Position numbers and translations under genes: made by a program. The notes beneath the pieces were generated by a model that worked only from the letters and a program-made list of their open reading frames with translations, had not been told where the DNA came from and ran no database searches. A stretch of DNA of 64,000 nucleotides, taken from Chryseobacterium oranimense (GTDB lineage: Bacteria; Bacteroidota; Bacteroidia; Flavobacteriales; Weeksellaceae). The stretch covers positions 1 to 64,000 of the forward strand of contig NZ_FQWT01000001.1 in NCBI RefSeq assembly GCF_900129755.1. The letters run 5' to 3'. Positions 37,255-45,246 of the stretch are shown here, in pieces (the stretch's first letter is position 1; each line of letters begins with the position of its first letter).

Positions 37255-38670
37255 CTATTGATCCGTCTGTTTTTTTCTGTTAATAAAATAATATACCGGA
37301 AGCCCAAGAAGTACCATCAGGAAGCCCGGCCATGTATACTGCTGTTTGTATATCAAAAGAAGCACACAGAATCCTGTACCTATCAGCAGGTAAACAAAAG
37401 GAGTTACAGGATATAGCCATGTTTTGTAAGGTCTTTCCAGCTCTGGCTTTTTGAATCTTAAATAAATAACTCCAAAAACGGTAATCATATAAAACAGCAC
37501 GATCACAAAAGAAATCATATCCAGAAGATTCCCGTACTGTCCGCTAAGACATAATACCGAAGCCCAGATTCCCTGCATCCACAATGCATTTTCCGGAACT
37601 TCATTTTTATTGTTTTTTTCGGCAGATTTAAAGAACATTCCATCTTTTGCCATGGTCTGGAATACTCTGGCTCCTGCCAGGATCAGCCCGTTATCGCATC
37701 CGAATGTAGAAATCATTACAAGAACAGCAATGATAATGGTTCCCGCACTTCCGAAAATATTCTGTGAAGCTACGACTGCTACCCTGTCATTGGCTGCAAA
37801 TGCAATACTATCTCTATCCAAAGCATTCAGATATACATAATTGACTGCCAGATAAAGAATCATTACTGCAGAGGTCCCATAGATCATTGACTTAACAATA
37901 TTTTTCTTCGGGTTTTCCACCTCTCCTGAAACAAAAGTTACACTTTCCCAAGCTACAGAGCTGAAAACAGAGCCTACCATAGCTGCTGCTATTCCTCCAA
38001 GTAAAGTCATTCCACTGATGGGTTCCCAACCTTCTTTAAGAAAGTTACCGCTGATATCTTTTTTAAGATTGTTAAATGAATCCATACCCAGGCTGAAATT
38101 CTCAGCCAGGTGCGAGAAGTCAACTAAAATAAACCCGGTTGCAATCAGACCCAGCAAAGCAATAATCTTTGACCCTGTAAATACATTCTGAAGCAGTTTG
38201 CCACTTTCTACGCCTCTTGTATTGATATAAGTAAGCAAAAGAATAACCGCTATGGCCAGAATCTGTATCCACGTAATTTTAAATTCCCCGCTCTGGAAAA
38301 GAGGGGCTGCATCATTCAGTGAGGGAACGAGATAAGCTGTAAATTTTCCGAAAGCCATTGCCACTGCTGCAATAGTACCGGTCTGGATTACTGTGAACAG
38401 ACCCCAGCCATAAAGAAACCCCATTTTTTTTCCGAAAATCTCCTTAAGATAGGTGTACTGCCCTCCTGCTTTTGGAAACAATGCCGAAAGCTCTCCGTAG
38501 CTGATGGCTGCTGCTACCGTCATGACTCCGGTAATGACCCAAACTATTATCAGCCAGAAACCGGATCCCAGGTTTCGCATCATATCGGCACTTACAATAA
38601 AAATACCGCTTCCGATCATGGATCCCATTACGAGCATAATGGCATCCCAAAGTTTCAGTTTTTTCTGCAT
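37255..38670 (-). CDS. APC-family amino acid permease
   Basis: A 471-residue transporter with about 12 membrane helices. The start is the ATG at 38670 (MQKKLKLWDAIML), preferred over a TTG two codons upstream. The first helix has GSMIGSGIFIV, the unwound substrate-binding segment of the APC superfamily; FPKAGGQYTYLKEIFGKK near 67-84 and SVAWESVTFVSGEVENPKK near 238-256 are also typical. It imports or exchanges amino acids or polyamines across the inner membrane; the substrate is not readable. It is a single-gene unit. Confidence 0.93.
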   Translation of the reverse strand: MQKKLKLWDAIMLVMGSMIGSGIFIVSADMMRNLGSGFWLIIVWVITGVMTVAAAISYGELSALFPKAGGQYTYLKEIFGKKMGFLYGWGLFTVIQTGTIAAVAMAFGKFTAYLVPSLNDAAPLFQSGEFKITWIQILAIAVILLLTYINTRGVESGKLLQNVFTGSKIIALLGLIATGFILVDFSHLAENFSLGMDSFNNLKKDISGNFLKEGWEPISGMTLLGGIAAAMVGSVFSSVAWESVTFVSGEVENPKKNIVKSMIYGTSAVMILYLAVNYVYLNALDRDSIAFAANDRVAVVASQNIFGSAGTIIIAVLVMISTFGCDNGLILAGARVFQTMAKDGMFFKSAEKNNKNEVPENALWMQGIWASVLCLSGQYGNLLDMISFVIVLFYMITVFGVIYLRFKKPELERPYKTWLYPVTPFVYLLIGTGFCVLLLIYKQQYTWPGFLMVLLGLPVYYFINRKKQTDQ

Positions 38671-38769
38671 AGTCAATTATAGGCGTCAAATATAAACAAA
38701 TATGACATTGATTTTTAAATTTGTTTAAAATTTACTGCTCCATCTGTTTTTTATCAAGCTTTTAACGAA

Positions 38770-38798
38770 TTGTTATTCGATTTTAATTAGTACTTTTG
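38770..38798 (+). promoter_or_regulatory. Consensus promoter for the DUF4920 gene
   Basis: TTG at 38770-38772 and TACTTTTG at 38791-38798, spacing 18 bp. The -7 element overlaps an in-frame TTG, so that codon cannot be the start; translation begins at the ATG 38814, about nine bases after the expected transcription start. Confidence 0.75.
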
Positions 38799-38813
38799 AA
38801 AAAAATATTAAAA

Positions 38814-39323
38814 ATGAAATTCAAAGCTATATTATTTGCAGCAGCTGTAAGTATTTCAACTTTAGCTTTTGCACAGGAGACTTCACAGAAAAAAGCAGGA
38901 CCACCGGCAGGAAATGCTATTGTAGGTGATACGTACGGATCTGCAGTAACATCAGAGTCCAAAGCCATCACGGTAGACAAATTAAGCAAAAAGCTTAAAA
39001 AGGATAACAAAAAGGTCGAAAATGTAGCAGTTAAAGGAAAAGTAACTGATGTTTGCGAGAAAAAAGGTTGCTGGCTTACGATTCAAACGGAAGATAATTC
39101 TCAGTTTTTCGTAAAAATGAAAGATTACGCATTCTTTGTACCAACTGCTTTAAAAGGTAAAAATGTTGTTTTGGAAGGTACTGCAGAAAGAAAAGTGACC
39201 TCAATAGATGAGCAGAAGCATTACGCGGAAGATGCTAAAAAGCCTCAGGCTGAAATTGATGCCATTACGACTCCTAAAGAAGAGATTAGATTTGTAGCCA
39301 ACGGAATTAAAGTAGTAAACTAG
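38814..39323 (+). CDS. DUF4920 secreted protein
   Basis: A 169-residue protein with signal peptide MKFKAILFAAAVSISTLAFA. The mature region shows VKGKVTDVCEKKGCWLTIQT (a small beta-barrel resembling an OB-fold with two cysteines), then FVKMKDYAFFVPTALKGKNV and VVLEGTAERKV, the hallmark of DUF4920 proteins. The two cysteines (DVCEKKGCW) may bind a metal or form a disulfide. Function unknown. The leader is extremely short and the gene ends in a 13-bp-stem terminator. Confidence 0.87.
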   Translation: MKFKAILFAAAVSISTLAFAQETSQKKAGPPAGNAIVGDTYGSAVTSESKAITVDKLSKKLKKDNKKVENVAVKGKVTDVCEKKGCWLTIQTEDNSQFFVKMKDYAFFVPTALKGKNVVLEGTAERKVTSIDEQKHYAEDAKKPQAEIDAITTPKEEIRFVANGIKVVN

Positions 39324-39343
39324 TTATTCCGTATAAAAATAAT

Positions 39344-39381
39344 AACGTCCTCAAAAAATAGTACTTTTGAGGACGTTTTGT
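39344..39381 (+). terminator. Intrinsic terminator of the DUF4920 gene
   Basis: Perfect 13-bp stem AACGTCCTCAAAA (39344-39356) with TTTTGAGGACGTT (39365-39377), followed by a short T-rich tail. Confidence 0.85.
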
Positions 39382-39479
39382 TTTATCCCTTTATAATTTC
39401 TCGTAGATCTGGTAGATGATTCTGTTATATTATTTTCTATTAAAAATGCTTTAATTCAGCCAATAAAAATATTGAGCGT

Positions 39480-40589
39480 TTAATCTTCTATTGTAAATTC
39501 TGCAGGGGCATCCAGTTTAGGGTATTTTGTAGCCGCTACAAATTTCTTCCCTGTACAGTCTATTTCCAGCCAGCCTTTTCTTTTTTTCACATCCCCAACT
39601 TCCATTACAAAGGGGATAAAAGATATTTCATCTTTTCCTTCTTCTATGATTTCACGGTACTGAACGGCAACATCCAAAATGCATTCATGATCGGTATTTA
39701 ATTTTACATTTCTGTAAATGATATCATAATGCGTTTCCTGATTTTCAGGAATTTCAAGATACTTTTCCCAACCTTCGATATCTGAATTTAGCTCACTGAT
39801 AGCTTCCAGTGCATAGTATAAAGCAATGGTATAATACTTTCTGGTTCCCTTTCTCGTATAATCATCCACAAAATGTCCGCCTTCAAATAAAATAGTAGGC
39901 ATTCCTGCCTTAATAAAATTATCCCCTGTGGAGGTAGGATAAAATTCATCCGAATATCTTCCGATCTGGTTAGGAATTAATTCTTTCAAATGCCCATAAA
40001 CCTTTCCTATTACAGCCATACACTTTTTTCTGTTATCTGTTACTGTACGTTCTACATTTTCGGAAGGAGCCAAAAAAGAAAGTGTTGCGGGATGTATTCC
40101 GTCTGTAGTAAAAATGGTTCTCTGCTCATGGAGGTTCAATGCGTAATCATACTTATTTGAAGCAACAGCAGTTTTAAGAAACTTAATTTCCGTACTTGAT
40201 TCATTATGAAAGTCTCTGTTCAGATCAATATCTGCTGCATTCAGCCTGGTCCATCTTTCTGAACCGTCAGGGTTGAGCATAAAAATAAAATCCAGTTTGA
40301 TTTTACTGAAAAGATTCTCCTTCAATTCCGGAGCCTTATCAAGCGTCTCGAGGAGATCAAGCATTGCATGGCTGGCATTCGATTCATTTCCGTGCATCTG
40401 TGACCAGGCAAGAACATTTATAGAACCGGTTCCTATGGTCAATTTATAAATAGGCTTGTCTAAATAAGATCTCCCGATCTCCTGAATATAATTGCTGAGA
40501 TTGCTCTGTAGGTAAGAAAATAATTTTTCAGGGGAAATATAGCGGTTTGAGAAGTTAGGATTTGGAGAATAGATCTGTTCAAAATTCAT
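39480..40589 (-). CDS. M14-family zinc carboxypeptidase-like protein
   Basis: A 369-residue peptidase-family protein without signal peptide; the start is ATG 40589 (MNFEQIYSPNPN), not TTG two codons before. The zinc ligands are visible: HxxE in SQMHGNESNASHAML near 68-82 and a third histidine in YALNLHEQRTIF near 150-161. The catalytic glutamate is in ILFEGGHFVDDY near 235. DGSERWTRLNAADIDLNRD gives the usual substrate arginine-asparagine region. It would release C-terminal residues or cleave gamma-D-glutamyl bonds. The C-terminal 90 residues form a separate small domain (THYDIIYRNVKLNT). Confidence 0.9.
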   Translation of the reverse strand: MNFEQIYSPNPNFSNRYISPEKLFSYLQSNLSNYIQEIGRSYLDKPIYKLTIGTGSINVLAWSQMHGNESNASHAMLDLLETLDKAPELKENLFSKIKLDFIFMLNPDGSERWTRLNAADIDLNRDFHNESSTEIKFLKTAVASNKYDYALNLHEQRTIFTTDGIHPATLSFLAPSENVERTVTDNRKKCMAVIGKVYGHLKELIPNQIGRYSDEFYPTSTGDNFIKAGMPTILFEGGHFVDDYTRKGTRKYYTIALYYALEAISELNSDIEGWEKYLEIPENQETHYDIIYRNVKLNTDHECILDVAVQYREIIEEGKDEISFIPFVMEVGDVKKRKGWLEIDCTGKKFVAATKYPKLDAPAEFTIED

Positions 40590-41367
40590 TATCAATAATT
40601 TACAAGAGTCAAATTTAAGGATTTTGAAGCAAAAAAATACAATTTACATTAGTAACCTCACTAAACAACTTGGACTGCCATTTTGTCTGTGGATAAAATT
40701 GTTAATTGAATATAATTTAAAAGATAATTATTAAATGTTTAAAAATGAATGATTTACAGTTTTTATATCAATCAGATTCATAACAGTACTTTAACTCTGT
40801 AAATGAGTATTTATTTGTAAATAAGTATAATAAAGCTAAACATTATAATTGTGGAAAACTCAGTCAATTTTCATTGTATACATGTGTAAACTTACTTATT
40901 TAATAAAAAACGTGAAATTTTAGTTTGAAATATACGAAACAAACAGTAAATATTCCTTTAATCAATTGAAAAGATTTTTGAAAACGATTAAAGAATATAA
41001 TTACCTTAAAATCAAAACATTACTAAATTAAACAAATGTAAATAGTATGAAAACCTTCCTTTTTGTTTAATATAAAAGAAATCTAATAAATTATATAATA
41101 TTATTAATCAATTAATTATATTGAGATATATAAGTCTGCCACTCTTCTTTAAAATCCACAATTAATTGTAAGACATATAGTAGTAAACTCAAATTTTACA
41201 TTATTTAATTGTAAACAATAATCTAATATATCATGTAATAGTCTGTAAAATAAATATTTATAATTAGTTTACAAATGTTTATTATTGAATTTACAGCTTT
41301 ATATACATTTGTAATTTGTTTATGTAAATTTTATACTTTACATTTGTAAAGCAATTAATATCTTATT
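40590..41367. other. A/T-rich intergenic region with TACA/TGTA half-sites
   Basis: This 778-bp gap has no coding potential that I can support. It is very A/T-rich and dotted with the palindromic core ACA-N2-TGT: TACATGTGTA at 40879-40888, ACAAATGT at 41032-41039, ACAAATGT at 41271-41278, TACATTTGTA at 41304-41313, and CTTTACATTTGTAAAG at 41336-41351, plus spaced half-sites TTTACA/TGTAAA at 41195-41215. The last two sites surround the promoter of the XRE gene. One sequence, 40688-40696, reads TGTGGATAA, the complement of a DnaA box. Confidence 0.6.
41316..41346 (+). promoter_or_regulatory. Consensus promoter inside a palindrome, upstream of the XRE gene
   Basis: TTG at 41316-41318 and TACATTTG at 41339-41346, spacing 20 bp. 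The -7 element lies within the palindrome CTTTACA-TT-TGTAAAG (41336-41351), and a second palindrome TACATTTGTA (41304-41313) lies just before the -33 triplet. A repressor binding here would block RNA polymerase directly. Confidence 0.7.
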
Positions 41368-41904
41368 ATGACCCTAAACGAGAGAATTTCCAAAGTGATA
41401 GAGTACTCTAATCTCAGCCCTTCTGAGTTTGCAGATGAGATCGACGTACAACGTTCTTCTATTTCACATATTACTTCCGGAAGAAACAAACCCTCTCTGG
41501 AATTCATTATAAAGATTAAATCAAAATTTCCGGAAATCCTTTGGGACTGGCTGGTTACAGGCGAAGGTGAAATGCTTAAATCAGAATTGTCATCCACCCC
41601 ATCTGCTGTAGAATCAAAAGAGCAGGACGAGAAAGGAAAGCCTGTTCCGCTACCCGATTTATTTACGATGATGAAAGATGATGAAGATTTCGGAACCGAT
41701 GAAGAAATTGACTCAATAAATGAGAGCCCTCGAGAATCGTTTATACCGCCCCCATACAAGACACAGGAAAATTTATCCGATTCTCAACGATTAGGAAATC
41801 TTAAAGATTATACAACTAATCAATCCACTGATAATCAAGAAAATAAGATTAAACGGATTGTTTTGTTTTATGAAAATGGAAAATTTGAAAGTTTTGAACC
41901 ATAA
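41368..41904 (+). CDS. XRE-family transcriptional regulator with acidic linker
   Basis: A 178-residue regulator. The N-terminal helix-turn-helix covers residues about 5-62 (ERISKVIEYSNLSPSEFADE, then IDVQRSSISHITSGRNKPSL), typical of phage-repressor-like XRE proteins. Residues about 68-150 are acidic, Ser/Pro-rich and likely disordered. The C-terminus is the conserved tail KIKRIVLFYENGKFESFEP, a feature of a Flavobacteriia-specific family. Its own promoter is embedded in palindromes, so it is likely autoregulated. Targets are unknown; no phage genes are next to it. A strong terminator follows. Confidence 0.88.
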   Translation: MTLNERISKVIEYSNLSPSEFADEIDVQRSSISHITSGRNKPSLEFIIKIKSKFPEILWDWLVTGEGEMLKSELSSTPSAVESKEQDEKGKPVPLPDLFTMMKDDEDFGTDEEIDSINESPRESFIPPPYKTQENLSDSQRLGNLKDYTTNQSTDNQENKIKRIVLFYENGKFESFEP

Positions 41905-41940
41905 AAAAAACCTGGCCGGAGAAAATGGGCCAGGTTTTTA
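41905..41940. terminator. Terminator between the XRE gene and proline dehydrogenase
   Basis: Perfect 9-bp stem AACCTGGCC (41909-41917) with GGCCAGGTT (41928-41936). T runs follow on both strands, so it serves both convergent genes. Confidence 0.85.
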
Positions 41941-41960
41941 TAATATATCTTTTAAAATAC

Positions 41961-43127
41961 TTATTTTTTTCTTCTTTCAAGCTCTTTCTTGATAAGTCCT
42001 AGTTCTCTTCCGGTCTGGCCAGCTACAGAAGTATTTTCTCTGGCTCTTCTTGTAAGATATGGAACAACATCCTTTACAGGTCCGTAAGGAAGATATTTAG
42101 CCACATTATAGCCTTTATCTGATAAATAGAAGGTAATATTATCACTCATCCCATAAAGCTGCCCAAAATAAACGTGCGGATTACCATTATCCAGAGATTT
42201 AGCTTTCATTTTATCCATAACCAACTCTGAAGACACTTCATTATGGGTTCCGAAAAATGCAGATACTTTATCCAAATGATTCATCACAAAATCAATTCCG
42301 GCATTATAATTTCTGTCTGAAGCTTCTTTATTCGGCTGGATAGGATCTGCATATCCTTTTTCTGCAGCTCTTGCTCTTTCCTTTTCCATATAAGCTCCAC
42401 GTACAATCTTATATCCTATAAAATAATTCTTTTCTCTGGCTCTCTGCAGATGAGCTTCCATATACTCCAGTCTTCCGGTTCTGTACATCTGGATGGTATT
42501 CCATACAATCGGTTTTTCCTGATTGTACTTCTCCATCATTTCTTCACAAAGCTGGTCCGCCGAATCCTGCATCCAGGTTTCTTCAGCGTCTACCATTACT
42601 TTCTTATCATTTTCATGACAAAGACTGCATACCTCATCAAACCTTCTCACCACTCTTTCCCATTCTTCTTTCTGGCTTGTGGTAAGCTCAGCTCCTTTTC
42701 CTACTGCTTCATAAAGATCGATTCTTCCGAAAGCGGTAGGTTTAAATACAATAAAAGGAATGGCAGGATTTCCTACCGAAAATCTAATGATATCTTTGAT
42801 CTCTTTGCAGACTGCATCAAAGGTTTCTTCATCCTCTTTTCCTTCAATTGAGTAATCGAAAATACTTCCCACTCCTCTTTTGAAAAGCTGTTTTACTGCC
42901 TTCATACTCTCTTCACGCGTTTCGCCACCACAGAACTGCTCAAACAAAGTGCTTTTTACAATTCCGGTTACGAAAGGAAAATTATTATGTACCGTAAAAT
43001 TAAGGACAGAAGTTCCAAGGCTGGTAAGAGCAGGCTGTTCAATCATTTTAAACATCCAGTACGCCTTTCTCAATTGTGCATCAGACTTGTCTGCAAATGC
43101 AACTTTAGTATCGTTAAAAATGGGCAT
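41961..43127 (-). CDS. Proline dehydrogenase
   Basis: A 388-residue FAD enzyme that oxidises proline to pyrroline-5-carboxylate. The beta/alpha barrel motifs are GYKIVRGAYMEKERARAAEK near 244-263, VYFGQLYGMSDNI near 320-332, YLPYGPVKDVVPYL near 345-358 and the substrate-binding RRARENTSV near 361-369. It is a stand-alone enzyme, not fused to P5C dehydrogenase as in PutA. It lies 64 bases downstream of the prenyltransferase gene in the same direction, perhaps read through from it. Confidence 0.95.
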   Translation of the reverse strand: MPIFNDTKVAFADKSDAQLRKAYWMFKMIEQPALTSLGTSVLNFTVHNNFPFVTGIVKSTLFEQFCGGETREESMKAVKQLFKRGVGSIFDYSIEGKEDEETFDAVCKEIKDIIRFSVGNPAIPFIVFKPTAFGRIDLYEAVGKGAELTTSQKEEWERVVRRFDEVCSLCHENDKKVMVDAEETWMQDSADQLCEEMMEKYNQEKPIVWNTIQMYRTGRLEYMEAHLQRAREKNYFIGYKIVRGAYMEKERARAAEKGYADPIQPNKEASDRNYNAGIDFVMNHLDKVSAFFGTHNEVSSELVMDKMKAKSLDNGNPHVYFGQLYGMSDNITFYLSDKGYNVAKYLPYGPVKDVVPYLTRRARENTSVAGQTGRELGLIKKELERRKK

Positions 43128-43191
43128 TCCTTTTTATTAAATTTAGTTTCGCAAAGGTAATAATAACCTCTGTTTATTTAAAGAAAATTTT

Positions 43192-44121
43192 CTAGAATTT
43201 ACTTTCAATTCCATTCAGCAGCATGGCAATAATTCCTACAAAAACCCAAAATCTTAATATATTGAGTGTGAAGAATTTACTCCTCCGGGTAGAATTAATC
43301 AACAGGTAAATACAAAAAATCATGACAAACATTCCTGCCGTAAAATAATAAGCCATAAAGCCTGAAATCCCTGTTTTAGAAATAAGTTTCATTGAAACAG
43401 CTATGGTTGTAACCAGCAGGGAAATGATAATGATCTGGGTATTTTTATTCTTAAAATAGTTAGGAATCGTTGTATAGCCGAAAGCCTTATCCACACTTTT
43501 CGTCAGCATATCTTTTACAATATCAATGCATAAAAGAATCAAAAAAAGAAAAATGGCCATCAGCAGCACTTTCTTGGAAAAGGTTTCATAATAGACCATC
43601 ATTCCGAAGAAAGGATATAAAGTAAGACTTACAAAAGTAAGGTTATTGATAATCAGCAATCTGCTTAATTTATGGCTGTAAAACCACATAAAAAACTGAT
43701 ATACAAGGAAAAAGGCAAAGACTTTGTGAGAGATCATCCATGCAACGCCAAGAGAAACTGCGGTAAGGGCAAGATAGGCATACAAAAAGTATTTCTGCTT
43801 GATAAAGCTTTGGATCCTGGTTCTGAACGGCTTAGCCACATGATCTTTTTCCAGATCGTAAAACTGGTTAATAATTCCGCCGGCCAGAATAGAGATAACG
43901 GTACAGAAAATAATGCCGTGAACTTTAAAATCGAAGACAAATTTTCTAAAAGTCTCATCCTGATTGAAGAGGAAAAACGTAGAAACATACAAGGCAAATG
44001 TAAGCAATGCAGCTACAAAAAAGCGGGCACCGATAAGAAAACCCACGAACTGTGAGAATCTGTAAAAAATAGATTTAGAGACATCGTTTTTAGATTGGAA
44101 AGTTTCTTTTTCAGAATTCAT
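43192..44121 (-). CDS. UbiA-family prenyltransferase, annotated-type GGGP geranylgeranyltransferase
   Basis: A 309-residue membrane protein of the UbiA superfamily. The first Asp-rich motif is NQFYDLEKDHVAKPFR near 84-99 and the second DIVKDMLTKSVDKAFGY near 195-211; about eight helices surround them. Close relatives in Flavobacteriia are usually labelled geranylgeranylglycerol-phosphate geranylgeranyltransferase after the archaeal ether-lipid enzyme, but the acceptor in bacteria is unproven. It follows a mevalonate-kinase-like gene by 10 bases, so the two are probably co-transcribed in isoprenoid metabolism. Confidence 0.82.
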   Translation of the reverse strand: MNSEKETFQSKNDVSKSIFYRFSQFVGFLIGARFFVAALLTFALYVSTFFLFNQDETFRKFVFDFKVHGIIFCTVISILAGGIINQFYDLEKDHVAKPFRTRIQSFIKQKYFLYAYLALTAVSLGVAWMISHKVFAFFLVYQFFMWFYSHKLSRLLIINNLTFVSLTLYPFFGMMVYYETFSKKVLLMAIFLFLILLCIDIVKDMLTKSVDKAFGYTTIPNYFKNKNTQIIIISLLVTTIAVSMKLISKTGISGFMAYYFTAGMFVMIFCIYLLINSTRRSKFFTLNILRFWVFVGIIAMLLNGIESKF

Positions 44122-44131
44122 TCCACTCGGT

Positions 44132-45058
44132 TTAAAATCTGTAAATCACTTCTTTTTGGAAGCCTTCAAGCATTTTTTCTGCTTTCGCATAGTCTTTGGT
44201 AAAGCCCAAAATATATCCTCCGCCTCCGCTTCCGCAAAGTTTCAGATAATAAGCATTAGAGTCCAGTCCTTTTTTCCAGATATTGAAAATACTTTCCGGG
44301 ATCATAGGACGAAAATGTTCATATGCCCAGTAAGAAAGCTTTTTCAGGTTTCTGAAGAAAGGATTCATGTCTTTTTTAAGGAAAGAATCAATGCATGCAT
44401 TGTTATAACGGATGAATTCTTCTTTTAACGTTTTGCGGAAACCTTCTGTTTTCATTTTTTCAAAGAAAATCTGGATCATTGGCCCTGTTTCGCCTGTAAT
44501 TCCGCTATCGATAAGAAATATGGCTCCTTTACCTTCTTCACCTTCAGGAATAGAAACCCTGTCCAGGTTTTCTTTATTTTCGATAAGGATCGGCAGGTTC
44601 ATATAACAGATCAAAGGATCCATTCCCGAACTTTTACCATGGAAATAGCTTTCCATTTCACCGAAAACAGCCTTCAACTTTTTCAGGTTGTCTTTCGAAA
44701 TTTGTTCAGGTTCAAGTTTATTGAGTGCATATCTTTCAAAAATAGCAGCTACCAAAGCTCCGGAGCTTCCCACTCCATACCCCTGAGGAATATTGGAATC
44801 AAAGAAAAGTCCGGATGCAATATCATTTTTAAAGCTTGCGATATCTAGTTTGAAATCATCAGAAAGATCAAGCATTGCAAGAAAATCAGAGTATTTCTGC
44901 AGGTGTTTGTTTGATTTAAGTTCAAATTCAGAGCTCAAATCTGAGAATTTCAGGGTTCCCTTATAGAAGCTGTAAGGTACTACAAGCCCCTGGGAGTCTT
45001 CAATCATCCCATATTCTCCAAAGAGAATTATTTTTGCATAAAATAGAGGGTTCGTCAT
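44132..45058 (-). CDS. GHMP kinase, mevalonate kinase-like
   Basis: A 308-residue kinase; the start is the ATG at 45058 (MTNPLFYAKIILFGEYGMI), because the longer frame crosses a consensus promoter. The GHMP signature PQGYGVGSSGALVAAIFERY is near 100-119, the N-terminal KIILFGEYG near 9-17 and the C-terminal glycine-rich LCGSGGGGYILG near 270-281. The lysine-to-acid arrangement (SSGMDPLI near 151) is that of mevalonate kinases. It phosphorylates mevalonate in the mevalonate pathway used by Flavobacteriia. Related GHMP kinases cannot be excluded. Confidence 0.85.
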   Translation of the reverse strand: MTNPLFYAKIILFGEYGMIEDSQGLVVPYSFYKGTLKFSDLSSEFELKSNKHLQKYSDFLAMLDLSDDFKLDIASFKNDIASGLFFDSNIPQGYGVGSSGALVAAIFERYALNKLEPEQISKDNLKKLKAVFGEMESYFHGKSSGMDPLICYMNLPILIENKENLDRVSIPEGEEGKGAIFLIDSGITGETGPMIQIFFEKMKTEGFRKTLKEEFIRYNNACIDSFLKKDMNPFFRNLKKLSYWAYEHFRPMIPESIFNIWKKGLDSNAYYLKLCGSGGGGYILGFTKDYAKAEKMLEGFQKEVIYRF

Positions 45059-45078
45059 TTTGACAATAAATCTTTTTG

Positions 45079-45112
45079 CAAAGTTAAAAATTATTCCGCT
45101 GAATATAAGCAA
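45079..45112 (-). promoter_or_regulatory. Consensus promoter for the mevalonate-kinase-like gene
   Basis: On the minus strand TTG (complement of 45110-45112) and TAACTTTG (complement of 45079-45086) are 23 bp apart, at the long end of accepted spacing. Confidence 0.6.
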
Positions 45113-45193
45113 AACTCAAGCCGAATTCCAATTTATTTGCATATAAATGGTTTTTTCTTTAAGTTAACAGAAAATAGAAATCGTTTCAATGAA

Positions 45194-45221
45194 CAAAAAA
45201 AGCCTGAAATCTCAGGCTTTT
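45194..45221 (-). terminator. Intrinsic terminator of the M12 protease gene
   Basis: Perfect 9-bp stem (AAAGCCTGA/TCAGGCTTT) with a four-base loop and seven T on the minus strand, 26 bases past the stop. Confidence 0.85.
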
Positions 45222-45246
45222 ATTATATGAATGGTATAAAACACAA

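Noticed and set aside
40688..40696. TGTGGATAA (perfect DnaA-box complement) in a 778-bp A/T-rich gap as a replication origin, with TGTGGAAAA at 40850-40858
   Set aside because: Only one perfect and one weaker box are present, dnaA and other origin genes are absent, and genes on both sides are mostly on the same strand, with no switch in orientation as expected around an origin.
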